NCBI GenBank assembly: GCA_947627665.1
Contig: CANQWX010000001.1
Coordinates: 1 to 64,000, forward strand
Length of the DNA: 64,000 nucleotides
DNA from: an uncultured Clostridia bacterium
Lineage (GTDB): Bacteria > Bacillota > Clostridia > Christensenellales > Borkfalkiaceae
Reading direction: 5' to 3'
Shown here in pieces: positions 37,123 through 47,064 of this stretch. Numbering within the stretch: position 1 is the first letter of the stretch; every line of letters starts with the position of its first letter. The notes beneath the pieces were generated by a model. The model did not search any database. It was not told where the DNA came from and saw only the letters and a program-made list of their open reading frames with translations. A program made the position numbers and the translations under genes.

Positions 37123-37727
37123 AAAAAAGGATTTGGATCGCCGTAAGCCTCATCGCCTGCATGATCGTCTGCGTCTTGCCGGCGCTCGGCGGCTGCGACG
37201 GGCCGAAGACGGACATCGCGCTCGATAAGCCTGCCGTCACCGTCTATGTCGGCGAAGAGGAGCAGATCATGCTCCAGGGGGCAAGCGGGCAGACAGTCGT
37301 CTGGAAGAGTTCGGACGAATCGGTCGCCACCGTGGAGGCCGAGGGCATCGGCGCCTATATCAAGGGCATTTCGGCGGGCAGCACCACCGTCACCGCCTCC
37401 ATCGGCGGGGAAGAAGCGGCGGTCTGCGAAGTCACCGTAAAGGATTCGCCGCTCTACGTCTTTTTGCCCGACGGCGGGACGGGGAGCCTGAAAAACGGGC
37501 GGCTCGTTCTTCTCAAGAACGGCACGGCGACCGTGAAGGCGATCTCCGACGTGCCGCTCACGGGAACGCCCGAGTGGCGCTCTTCGGACGAGAGCGTCGG
37601 CACGGTGAATTATCAGGGGCTGATCTGCCTCGTCACGGCAGTCGCCCGCGGCGAGTGCACGATCACCGTCGAGTGCGACGGATACCGCGCAAGTTTTACC
37701 CTCTATGTGGGCAAAACGGCGTCATAA
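37119..37727 (+). CDS. Lipoprotein with BIG2-like Ig domains
   Basis: Lipobox ALGGC; VVWKSSDESVATVEAEG...ISAGSTTVTAS and EWRSSDESVGTVN repeats. Confidence 0.8.
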   Translation: MKKRIWIAVSLIACMIVCVLPALGGCDGPKTDIALDKPAVTVYVGEEEQIMLQGASGQTVVWKSSDESVATVEAEGIGAYIKGISAGSTTVTASIGGEEAAVCEVTVKDSPLYVFLPDGGTGSLKNGRLVLLKNGTATVKAISDVPLTGTPEWRSSDESVGTVNYQGLICLVTAVARGECTITVECDGYRASFTLYVGKTAS

Positions 37728-37737
37728 GGAGGCTGTC

Positions 37738-39519
37738 ATGAAAAAAATACTTCTCATTCTTTCTGCTCTGACGCTTACGGTCTGCCTCACGGTCGGGATC
37801 TGCGTTCCCGCGGTTGCGGCGCCCGAAAGCTATAAAAATTACGTCAGCGTCGCCACGCAGGGGAGCGGGCTTACGATCGAGCCGACCCTCGTGCTCGAAC
37901 CCGAAACAGAGGACCAGCTCGACAATAAGGGCTTTGCCTCGGTCATCGTCACGCCCGACGCGGAGATGAACGTCGAGCTTGGGCAAAAGCGCAGCCTGAA
38001 AGATCTCTTCGACCAAAAGCTCAAGGGGAAATACATTCCCGTCCTGCGCCTGACGGCGGAAACGGCCGAACCCTTCCTCAGCTGGTGGAAGGGCACCTAC
38101 ACGATCTCCGACATCATGGTGCTCTCCAAGGACATTTCCGTGCTCCAAAAGATCTACGCCGACGAAAAGGGCTATCTCATCAACACGGTGTACGATCTGA
38201 CGGACACGCAGCTCACCGCCGACCGTTACGCGCAGTGGGACAACATCGCCGCCGCCAACAAGGCGGGCTGCAACATCCTTCTGTACGACGTGCAGGAGAA
38301 CCTCCCCGTCGCCGCGGAGTATGTTTCGGCGATGAGCAAGGTCTGCTGGGCGCGCGCGGAGGATAAAGAGGAGGGCGCGCTGGCGATCGCCGCGGGCTGC
38401 TACGGCGTCGTCGCGGCGGACAGGGACACGCTCAAAGATTCCCTCGGCTACTTCACAGAGAAGGGCTTTGCGCGGGCGCAGTACATCGCCGCCCACCGCG
38501 GCATCACCAAGTATGCCAACGAACAGTCTTTGACGGGCATCATGGCCTCCTACAACGAGGGCGCCACGCATGTCGAGATCGACATCCAGATCACGTCGGA
38601 CGGCCGCATCATCAGCTGCCACAACAGCGACATCGCCTATGTTTCGGGCATCGGGGGCAAATATATCATCAACGAAACGTTCGCCAACCTGAGAAAGATC
38701 CAGCTCAACAATTTCAGCGCACGCTATGAAGAAACGTTTGCGTCGCTCGAAGAAATTTGCGAAGTTCTGCAAAAGACGGACGTCATCCTCATTGCCGAGC
38801 TTAAACTCGACGGCGGCTCCGCCAAGGCGGTGGACGATCTCAAAGCCATCGAAAAGCTCAAAGAGGTCATGGACAAATACCCCGGGATGAAGGGGCATTG
38901 GATCACGATCACCTTCTACGCGCCCTATGCGCAGGAGATGCGCCGTCATCTTCCCGAGATCCCTTGCTGCTACCTCGGCGGCGGGCAGAGCGGCAAAGAG
39001 AGCGCCGAAAACGTCAAGGCATGGAACTATGCGGGCGGCCATGTCAATTCCTCTCAGGTCGGGGCAAAGATCGACTTTTTGCGCAAGTGCGGCATCGGGC
39101 TGGATGAAATGGAATTCGACAGCGGGACCATGAAACTGAGCGGCGCCACGAACAGTCTTGCACAGACCTATCTCGCGCGCGGCTATACGATGAACACCTG
39201 GACGTACGAGGACCTCTCCCACTTCGCCATCAAGACGAACATCGCCACCACCAACAAGGCGGAGGACTGCGCGCTGCTCGTCAAAGAGGTCGCGGTGGGC
39301 GTGACTTCGGTCACGGAGGCGGAACTTTCCGCAGGCAAGGCGACCGTGCCCTGCCGCACCTACAACGGCTGGAGCCAGAACTGCGAATGCAAGGTCATCG
39401 AGGTTTCGCGCTCGGGCAATACCGCGCAGGTGCTCTTCTATTACCTGCAAAAGACGGGCGATAAATCCGTGCCCGAATACGGGATCTATTCGCAGCTTAC
39501 GACGGTGACCGTCGCATAA
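37738..39519 (+). CDS. Exported glycerophosphodiester phosphodiesterase-family protein
   Basis: AAHRGITKYANEQSLTGIMASYNEGATHVEIDIQITSDGRIISCHNSD; IAELKLD; N-terminal signal peptide. Confidence 0.8.
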   Translation: MKKILLILSALTLTVCLTVGICVPAVAAPESYKNYVSVATQGSGLTIEPTLVLEPETEDQLDNKGFASVIVTPDAEMNVELGQKRSLKDLFDQKLKGKYIPVLRLTAETAEPFLSWWKGTYTISDIMVLSKDISVLQKIYADEKGYLINTVYDLTDTQLTADRYAQWDNIAAANKAGCNILLYDVQENLPVAAEYVSAMSKVCWARAEDKEEGALAIAAGCYGVVAADRDTLKDSLGYFTEKGFARAQYIAAHRGITKYANEQSLTGIMASYNEGATHVEIDIQITSDGRIISCHNSDIAYVSGIGGKYIINETFANLRKIQLNNFSARYEETFASLEEICEVLQKTDVILIAELKLDGGSAKAVDDLKAIEKLKEVMDKYPGMKGHWITITFYAPYAQEMRRHLPEIPCCYLGGGQSGKESAENVKAWNYAGGHVNSSQVGAKIDFLRKCGIGLDEMEFDSGTMKLSGATNSLAQTYLARGYTMNTWTYEDLSHFAIKTNIATTNKAEDCALLVKEVAVGVTSVTEAELSAGKATVPCRTYNGWSQNCECKVIEVSRSGNTAQVLFYYLQKTGDKSVPEYGIYSQLTTVTVA

Positions 39520-39543
39520 CAAAAAAACGATAAGGAGTATATT

Positions 39544-41652
39544 ATGAAAAAATTTTTTGCAATGATCCTGGGGGTCTGTATGCTCGCCGCATGCTGCGTG
39601 ACAGGCTGTGACGGTGTGCACGCGCATACCGACAGCGACAACGACGGCAAGTGCGACGTCTGCGGCGAACCCATGACGGAAACGCCGTCCGCCGATTTGG
39701 GCAACGTCGTGGACGATTCCATCCAGACCGACGCCGATTCCTTCCAATATGTGTTCGAAGAACTCTATAAAAGCACCACCTTCCGCGATGAGGCGGCGGG
39801 CTTCGGCTCCGTCGAGGACATCAAGGGCGGCAGGTTCTTCATCAACGGAAAATATTACGACAAGATCAGCTCCGTCGGCAGCCGCCAGGACGTCAAAGTG
39901 GAGCTGTACAACGAACAGAACGCGATGATGATCAACGTTTCGGCGGGCATGGCGTTCACCCTGCCCACGACGGACGTGGACGTGGACTATACGCTCGCGC
40001 AGTACCGCACGCAATATAAGTTCGACGATTCCGTGCTCACGTTCAGCGCGGAGGCGGACCGCAATCCCTACACCGCCAAGGCGAACGCGTGGTACATCTT
40101 CGTCAACGAGTGGGCGATCCGCCATCTCGTGAACGAAAAGTACTACGAGAACCAGAACCTCACCTGGCTCAACAAGGACACTTGCGGCTTTGACATCACC
40201 CCCGTCGGCGAAAACGGCACGTCGGACGGCGAGCACGCCTATCCCACCGTCAAGCAGGGCGACCTTGAATTCCGCCCCGGGTACGAAGTGTACCGCTTCG
40301 ACGTCAAGATCGAGGACGCGGAGAACGTCGAATATCCCTACTATAACATCGGCATCATCCACGAGGTCAACGAGGTCAAGAAGGCCGCGTACTTCGTGAT
40401 GAAGTCGAAGGAGAACAAGGCGGACGTGCGCGACGCGATCCTCAAGAGCTGGCGCGTCATTACGCCCAAGGGCAAGACCCGCAACTACTTCGAAAACTTA
40501 GATCCCGTGCAGGATCCCCATTGGAGCGAGGAGACCAAGGAATTCTTCAACCAATTCATGACGCAGCGCACCAAGAGCTGGGGGGTGTTCTCCTACTCCA
40601 TGCCCGGGCAGGCGGATTCCCTTGTCCCCGGCAGCGGCAGCTACGACCAATATCTCGAGTGGAGCAAACAGATCGAGGAATTCATCGAGGAAACGGCATG
40701 GGGCGGAAAGAAGTACGACGTCTACATGACCTACACCCACCTCGGCTGGGGGAGCAATTACAGCGAAGTTTCCCAGGCCCATCACTACTATCCCTTGGCG
40801 ATGAGCAAGGAGCTTGCGGGCGGCAACGGCAAAAACGGCAAGCCCGTGCTCGAATTCACCTTCCAGTACACGACGAACAACAACCTCGTCGATGAGGAGA
40901 TCACGCCCTTGTTCGACATTATGCGCGGCAAGTATGACGAGTATTTCACCCGCCTCGCAAATGACATCAAGGAATACGGCAAGCCCGTCATGTTCCGCCT
41001 CAACAACGAGATGAACACCGACTGGACGAGCTACTCGGGCATCATGAACCTGCTCGACCCCGACATCTTCAACGCGACGTGGATCCGCCTCTACAACATC
41101 TTCATCGAGAACGGCGTGGATAACGTCATCTGGGTGTGGAACCCCATCGCGGACAGCTGCCCTTATTCGGGCTGGGGCGAGGACCTCTGCTACTTCCCGG
41201 GAAGGGATTATGTGCAGCTGCTCGGCGGCACCAACTACGAGGCGAACAACGACCGCACCAAGTTCCAGACCTTCAAGGAACGGTACGGCTCCCTGTACGA
41301 GAAGAACAAGAGCTACTTCTCCAAGTGGGGCATGATCATCGGCGAATTCGCCTGCGGTTCGGGCGGAAACGCTTCGGGCCAGCTCGGCAGGAACAAGGAC
41401 CTCCAGGAGGAATGGGTCCGCGGCATGTTCGAGGAACTCAACGCCGAAGACCCCGCGCCCTATGTGCAGCAGATCAAGGGCCTCATCTGGTTCAACTGCA
41501 ACGACTACGGCAACGGCGGCATCACCAACCGCTATAAATTCGCGGATACGCCGAAGGGAACAGGCTCCAACAAGAGCGAAACGTACACCGACCTCGAGCC
41601 GACGTGGAAGGCGTTCCAGAAAGGCTTTCAGGATGCCGAGAAATTAAAATGA
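39544..41652 (+). CDS. GH26-like lipoprotein, copy 1
   Basis: Lipobox CCVTGC; HTDSDNDGKCDVCG motif; FRLNNEMNTDW and IIGEFACGSGG resemble GH26 acid/base and nucleophile regions. Confidence 0.6.
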   Translation: MKKFFAMILGVCMLAACCVTGCDGVHAHTDSDNDGKCDVCGEPMTETPSADLGNVVDDSIQTDADSFQYVFEELYKSTTFRDEAAGFGSVEDIKGGRFFINGKYYDKISSVGSRQDVKVELYNEQNAMMINVSAGMAFTLPTTDVDVDYTLAQYRTQYKFDDSVLTFSAEADRNPYTAKANAWYIFVNEWAIRHLVNEKYYENQNLTWLNKDTCGFDITPVGENGTSDGEHAYPTVKQGDLEFRPGYEVYRFDVKIEDAENVEYPYYNIGIIHEVNEVKKAAYFVMKSKENKADVRDAILKSWRVITPKGKTRNYFENLDPVQDPHWSEETKEFFNQFMTQRTKSWGVFSYSMPGQADSLVPGSGSYDQYLEWSKQIEEFIEETAWGGKKYDVYMTYTHLGWGSNYSEVSQAHHYYPLAMSKELAGGNGKNGKPVLEFTFQYTTNNNLVDEEITPLFDIMRGKYDEYFTRLANDIKEYGKPVMFRLNNEMNTDWTSYSGIMNLLDPDIFNATWIRLYNIFIENGVDNVIWVWNPIADSCPYSGWGEDLCYFPGRDYVQLLGGTNYEANNDRTKFQTFKERYGSLYEKNKSYFSKWGMIIGEFACGSGGNASGQLGRNKDLQEEWVRGMFEELNAEDPAPYVQQIKGLIWFNCNDYGNGGITNRYKFADTPKGTGSNKSETYTDLEPTWKAFQKGFQDAEKLK

Positions 41653-43619
41653 GAAAACTTTGTATCCTCCTTGCGGGCGTCCTGCTGCTCGGCGCGGCAG
41701 GTGCGTTCGCGGGGTGTAACAACACGCCCGAAGAGGACGAAAAAGAGGAGCAGAGCGGGCTGTTTCCCGCCGCAGGCAGCGAACAGGTCACGGACCGCGC
41801 CTCTCTGGAATACGCCTACGGCGTCTACGGGGAGGGCGCGCTCGCGGACGAGGCAAACGGCTTTACGGACGTAACTTCGCTCACGGGCGGCAGGTTCATG
41901 GTCAACGGCAGCTACCGCACGGGGCTTGGGGAGAGCGGCAACCGCAACGACATCCGCGCCGAACTGTACAACGGCAGGGCGATCCGCTGCGTGGACCTCC
42001 CCGAGGGCTATGCGTTTACCCTGCCCGCCCCTTCGGCGGAAGTGGACTATTCGATCTCGCAGTACCGCACGCAGTACACCTACGGCGACGCCGTGCTCAC
42101 GGCGACCTTCGAGAGCAAGAATCCCTACACCGCCGACGAGGACCCGTGGTATCTCTTCGCCGAGAGCTGGCTGCTCAAATATCTCAACAGCGAGCTGTTC
42201 GGCCTGCTTGGGATCACCGCGCTCCGCGAGCCTGCGCACGCGTTCACACGGACGGAACCGTACGGCGATCTCGGCATTTTGGAGGGGTACGACGTCTACC
42301 GCTACGACCTCAAGATCGAGGACGGGGGGGAAGAGATCGCGCGTCCCTTCTACCACATCGCCGTCATCCGCGCCGAAAACGCCGTCAAGGAGTTCGCGCT
42401 CTTCGTCTTAAAAGCGGAAAGCGACCGCTCCGCCGACATGGACGCGATCGTGCAAAGTTATGTCCGCCTCCCCGTCAAGGGAGTGAAGCGGACGACGACG
42501 GTGTACGAAGCGCCGCCCGAAAATCCGCGCTGGAACGCTGCCACCAAGGCGTACTACGAGAGCTTCATCTCCTCCGACCGCGTGAAGTGGGGGGTGTTCA
42601 GCGCCTCCATGCCGGGGTACCGCGACGAGTACCTGCCCACGGACAACAACTATAAATATGTGCTCGACCTGAGCCGCCGCCACCAAAGTTATCTCGAAGA
42701 AGCGTGGGATTTCAAGTACGACATCTATCCCACCTATACGGCGCTCCAATACGCGGGCGAACGGGTGCGCTTCCCCGTCTACATGGCGGAGGAGCTTGCG
42801 GGCGGCGACGGCACGAACGGAAAGCCCGTGTTGCAGTTCACCTATCAGTTCACGGCGAACAACAACCTCATGGGCACCACCCCGATGTTCGACATCCTGC
42901 GCGGCAAGTACGACGGACAGTTCCGCGAACTTGCGCAGGACATCAAGAACTATCAAAAGCCCGTCCTCTTCCGCCTCAACAACGAGATGAACACCGACTG
43001 GACGAGCTACTGCGGTCTTATCACCCTGCTCGATCCCGACATCTTCGTGATGACGTGGAAGCGGCTGTACGGCATCTTCGAGGAGGTGGGCGTCGACAAC
43101 TCCATCTGGATCTGGAACCCCAATTCCAACTCCATGCCCTACGGCTGCTGGGGAGAGGACCTGTGCTACTTCCCCGGGCGGGAATATGTGCAGCTGCTCG
43201 GCGGCACCTATTACGAGCTGAACAACTACACCAAGGAAGCTGCGCCGAAGAGCTGCCAATCGTTCAAGAAGATGTACACGGAGCTGTACCGCAAGAACGC
43301 CGCTTTCCGCGAATGGAGCGTCATCCTCTCGGAGTTCGGCTGCGGCTCGGGCGGCGACTACTCGGGCGAGCTTGGCAGAAACCGCGACGTGCAGCTCAAG
43401 TGGGTGCGGGAAATGTTCGAGGAGTTCAACGATCCCGATCCCGCCGACTATATCAAGCAGATCAAGGGCGCGGTCTGGTTCAACGCCAACGACTATAACT
43501 ACGACAACGGCACAAAGGTCACCAACCGCTATCAGCTCTACGATCCCAATAACAACTATTACAGCGATCTTCTCCCGCTCATGGAGGAGTTCCGGCGCGG
43601 GCTTTCGGGCAGAGAGTGA
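41649..43619 (+). CDS. GH26-like lipoprotein, copy 2 (tandem paralogue)
   Basis: Lipobox GAFAGC; same FRLNNEMNTDW and LSEFGCGSGG motifs; shared N-terminal region with copy 1. Confidence 0.6.
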   Translation: MRKLCILLAGVLLLGAAGAFAGCNNTPEEDEKEEQSGLFPAAGSEQVTDRASLEYAYGVYGEGALADEANGFTDVTSLTGGRFMVNGSYRTGLGESGNRNDIRAELYNGRAIRCVDLPEGYAFTLPAPSAEVDYSISQYRTQYTYGDAVLTATFESKNPYTADEDPWYLFAESWLLKYLNSELFGLLGITALREPAHAFTRTEPYGDLGILEGYDVYRYDLKIEDGGEEIARPFYHIAVIRAENAVKEFALFVLKAESDRSADMDAIVQSYVRLPVKGVKRTTTVYEAPPENPRWNAATKAYYESFISSDRVKWGVFSASMPGYRDEYLPTDNNYKYVLDLSRRHQSYLEEAWDFKYDIYPTYTALQYAGERVRFPVYMAEELAGGDGTNGKPVLQFTYQFTANNNLMGTTPMFDILRGKYDGQFRELAQDIKNYQKPVLFRLNNEMNTDWTSYCGLITLLDPDIFVMTWKRLYGIFEEVGVDNSIWIWNPNSNSMPYGCWGEDLCYFPGREYVQLLGGTYYELNNYTKEAAPKSCQSFKKMYTELYRKNAAFREWSVILSEFGCGSGGDYSGELGRNRDVQLKWVREMFEEFNDPDPADYIKQIKGAVWFNANDYNYDNGTKVTNRYQLYDPNNNYYSDLLPLMEEFRRGLSGRE

Positions 43620-43650
43620 CGCGCACGATCAGAAGGAAAGGTGGTTTGCC

Positions 43651-44352
43651 ATGAAAAACGTCATTCCGAAGGGTTTGGTCGTATCCTGCCAGGCGCTCAA
43701 AGACGAGCCGCTCTACGGCGGGAACACGATCCCCAAAATGGCGCTTGCCGCCAAGCAGGGAGGGGCGGTCGGGATCCGCGCCAATACTGTGCGGGACATC
43801 AACGCCATTTACCGCATCACGGGAGGGGAACTTCCCATCATCGGGCTGATCAAGCGGGAGTATCCCGGCTCTCCCGTCTACATCACGCCCACGCGCAAGG
43901 AGGTCAAGGCGCTCATCGCCTCCTCCTGCCACGTCATCGCGCTGGATGCGACGCTGCGTCCCCGTCCCAAGGGAGCTACCTTCGAAGAGCTTGTCGCCTA
44001 TATCCGCGACAATTCGGACAAGGCGGTCATGGCGGACTGCGCGACCGATGAGGACGCCCTTGCCGCCGACGCGCTCGGCGTGGACTACATCTCCACGACC
44101 ATGCGCAGCTATACCGCCGACACGGCGGGCTTTACGATCCCCGATCCCGGTTTCTGCGCGCGGCTTCTGCGCAATGTAAAGAACGCCACCGTCGTCGCCG
44201 AGGGAGGCATCAACTCCTTTGCGGCGCTGCGCAGCGTGCTCGATTCGGGCGTCGAACATGTCATCATCGGCGCGGCGATCACCCGTCCGCAGGTCATCAC
44301 CCGCGAATTCGTCAACGTGCTCGAGGGACATCCTAATTTTGCGGGGGAATAA
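43651..44352 (+). CDS. nanE: N-acetylmannosamine-6-phosphate 2-epimerase
   Basis: GLVVSCQALKDEPLYG...GAVGIRANTVRDI...PIIGLIKREYPGSPVYITPT...VVAEGGI. Confidence 0.95.
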   Translation: MKNVIPKGLVVSCQALKDEPLYGGNTIPKMALAAKQGGAVGIRANTVRDINAIYRITGGELPIIGLIKREYPGSPVYITPTRKEVKALIASSCHVIALDATLRPRPKGATFEELVAYIRDNSDKAVMADCATDEDALAADALGVDYISTTMRSYTADTAGFTIPDPGFCARLLRNVKNATVVAEGGINSFAALRSVLDSGVEHVIIGAAITRPQVITREFVNVLEGHPNFAGE

Positions 44353-44353
44353 C

Positions 44354-45604
44354 ATGAAATTTACGGTTGCGATCCTCGGCTGCGGGAACCGCGGTGCGGA
44401 AACGTACGGCGTGCTCTTGCAGGAGAGGGAGGAATTTACGATCGCGGCGCTCTGCGACCGCGACCGCGGGCGGCTGGAACACTACGGCAAGCAATTTTCG
44501 GTGCCCGCGGAGGCGTGCTTTGCGGACGAAGAGCAATTCTTCGCGGCGCGGCGCGCCGATCTTCTCGTCATCGCCACGATGGACGCCGACCATGTCCGCC
44601 AAGGCGTGAAGGCGCTCTCGCTCGGCTACGATCTGCTGCTCGAAAAACCCGTTTCGGACCGCCGTGAAGAGCTGGAAGCGCTGCTGGCGGCACAGAAGCG
44701 GTACGGCGGCAAGGTCGTCGTGTGCCACGTCCTCCGCTATGCGCCCGCTTTCGTCAAGGCGGCGCAGCTGCTCAAAGAGGGGCGGATCGGCAGGCTCGTC
44801 GCCATACAGGCGCTCGAACAGGTGGCATATTGGCATCAGGCGCACAGCTATGTCCGCGGGAATTGGCGCTCGCGGGCGGAAACGGCGCCCATGATCCTCG
44901 CCAAGTGCTGCCACGACCTCGACCTTCTGCAATACTATGCCGGTTCGCGCGCCGAGAGCGTTTCCTCGGTGGGGGACCTCGTCTGGTTCAAACCCGAGAA
45001 CGCCCCCGGGGGCGCCGCCGCGCGCTGCACCGATTGCAAATATATCGAAACCTGTCCCTATAGCGCCAAGCGCATCTATGTGGACGCATGGAAGCGGAAC
45101 GGGCGGTTCCCCGCCGTCTGGCCGCAGATCCAGATCACGTCCGATTATCCGCTCACCGAAGAAAAGCTGCTGCGGGCGATCCGCGAGGGCGCCTACGGCA
45201 GATGTGTGTATCATTGCGACAACGACGTCGTCGACCACCAGCTCACCGAGATCGCCTTTGAAAACGGCGTCAAAGCGACGCTCACCATGACGGCGTTTAC
45301 GGCGGGTACGGGCAGGATCATGCGCTTCTTCGGCACGATGGGGGAGATCGTCCTCGACGAAGAGGAGGACGTCGTTTCCCTGCGGCCGTTCGGCAGAGAG
45401 CGGGAGGACTTCCGCATCTCCGCGCTCGCCGCGATCGACAGCGGGCACGGCGGGGGAGACCGCGCGCTCGTGGAAACGCTCTACGGCGTGCTCTGCGGGC
45501 GAGAGGGAGAAACTTCGCTCGAGCGCTCGGTGGAGAGCCATCTCATGGCGATCTGCGCCGAGGAGTCCCGCCTCAAGGGCGGCGCGCTCGTCCGCGTTCA
45601 CTGA
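44354..45604 (+). CDS. Gfo/Idh/MocA family oxidoreductase
   Basis: N-terminal Rossmann ILGCGNRGAETYG, LLEKPVSD; internal CTDCKYIETC cluster. Confidence 0.9.
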   Translation: MKFTVAILGCGNRGAETYGVLLQEREEFTIAALCDRDRGRLEHYGKQFSVPAEACFADEEQFFAARRADLLVIATMDADHVRQGVKALSLGYDLLLEKPVSDRREELEALLAAQKRYGGKVVVCHVLRYAPAFVKAAQLLKEGRIGRLVAIQALEQVAYWHQAHSYVRGNWRSRAETAPMILAKCCHDLDLLQYYAGSRAESVSSVGDLVWFKPENAPGGAAARCTDCKYIETCPYSAKRIYVDAWKRNGRFPAVWPQIQITSDYPLTEEKLLRAIREGAYGRCVYHCDNDVVDHQLTEIAFENGVKATLTMTAFTAGTGRIMRFFGTMGEIVLDEEEDVVSLRPFGREREDFRISALAAIDSGHGGGDRALVETLYGVLCGREGETSLERSVESHLMAICAEESRLKGGALVRVH

Positions 45605-45693
45605 AAACCGTACACCCGAAGGGCGCCTTCGGGTGATGTTTTATGCCGTGCCGCCCTGCGGTGCGGCGCAATAACCGAATGGGGGAGAAAAAT

Positions 45694-47052
45694 ATGACCG
45701 TTCCTGTCCTGGATCCCGATTTTTATCCGTTTGTTCTCTTTCTCGCACAATATGAAAAAGAGGTGGCTTCGCTTCCCGCAGAGAAGCGCGCCCGCGTGGC
45801 GTTCTGCGTTTCGCACGGCGAAAAGCGGGAAGTGTACGCCTGCGAGATGCACCGCGACGGCGAGGACGACGCCCGCACCTGCTTCCTTGCCGAACGGCTC
45901 GTAAAGACCATGCTCTGGCTGTACGGCGGCAACCGCGTCGGTGTATACGGCAGCGAGCGGATCTATCGCTACCTTTGCGAACGCTACTGCGCGGACGGTG
46001 CGCGGGCGTTCGATTTCCGCTTCATGCAGGAGGTGTACGAACAGCCCTTTGCGGTGGAGCGGCTTTCCCGCGAGCCGCAGCGCCACGGCGCTTCCTATCG
46101 GGTGGGCGGACATCTCAAGGGCTGCCGCATCGGCTTTGACGCGGGCGGCAGCGACCGCAAGGTGAGCGCCGTCGTGGATGGCGTGCCCGTCTATTCCGAA
46201 GAGGTGGTCTGGCACCCCAAGACGGCGGAGGACCCTCACTACCACTACGAAGAGATCCTCACCGCCATGAAGACGGCGGCGGGCAAGATGCCCCGCGTAG
46301 ACGCGATCGGCGTTTCCTCCGCGGGCGTGTATATCGACAACAAGATCATGACCGCCTCCCTCTTCCTCAAAGTGGACAGGGCAAAGTACGGCGATTATGT
46401 CAAAAACATGTACTTAAACGTTGCAAAGGAGCTTGGCGCGCCCGTCGAGGTCGCCAACGACGGGGACGTCACCGCCCTTGCGGGGAGCATGGAGCTTGGC
46501 GAGGGTCGGGTGCTCGGCATCGCCATGGGCACGAGCGAGGCGGCGGGCTACATCAACGGCGAAGGGGGGCTGAACGGTTGGCTCTCGGAGCTTGCCTTCG
46601 TGCCCGTCGACCTGAACCCCGCGGCGATGCGGGACGAGTGGAGCGGCGATCTCGGCGTCGGCTGCAAATATTTCTCGCAGGACGCCGTCATCAAGCTCGC
46701 GGAGGCGGGCGGCTACCGCTTTGAGGAGGGGCTTACGCCCGCGGAAAAGCTCAAAGCGGTGCAAAAACTTGCCGAGGCGGGGGTCCCCTTGGCGGAGCAG
46801 GTGTTTGCGGACATCGGCGTGTATCTCGGCTACACGCTGCCCTTCTATGCGCGCTTTTACGACATCGGGCACGTTCTGCTCCTCGGCAGGGTGATGAGCG
46901 GCAGAGGGGGCGCCATCGTGCTCGGGCGCTGCAAGCAGGTGCTGCGGGAGGAGTTCCCCGCGCTCGCCTCGCTCGACATCTCGTTGCCCGACGAAAACAG
47001 CAGGAGAGTGGGGCAGAGCATTGCCGCGGCAAGCCTCCCCAAAGACAGATAA
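45694..47052 (+). CDS. ROK-like sugar kinase/regulator with about 160-aa N-terminal extension
   Basis: ROK-like core from about IGFDAGGSDRKVSAVVDG; VANDGDVTALAGS, GIAMGTSEAAGYI. Confidence 0.75.
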   Translation: MTVPVLDPDFYPFVLFLAQYEKEVASLPAEKRARVAFCVSHGEKREVYACEMHRDGEDDARTCFLAERLVKTMLWLYGGNRVGVYGSERIYRYLCERYCADGARAFDFRFMQEVYEQPFAVERLSREPQRHGASYRVGGHLKGCRIGFDAGGSDRKVSAVVDGVPVYSEEVVWHPKTAEDPHYHYEEILTAMKTAAGKMPRVDAIGVSSAGVYIDNKIMTASLFLKVDRAKYGDYVKNMYLNVAKELGAPVEVANDGDVTALAGSMELGEGRVLGIAMGTSEAAGYINGEGGLNGWLSELAFVPVDLNPAAMRDEWSGDLGVGCKYFSQDAVIKLAEAGGYRFEEGLTPAEKLKAVQKLAEAGVPLAEQVFADIGVYLGYTLPFYARFYDIGHVLLLGRVMSGRGGAIVLGRCKQVLREEFPALASLDISLPDENSRRVGQSIAAASLPKDR

Positions 47053-47064
47053 AAGGAGAAACTT

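Noticed and set aside
37696-40362. 888-aa minus-strand ORF antisense to GDPD and GH26-like genes
   Set aside because: Antisense shadow ORF, repetitive Val/Asp/Arg composition
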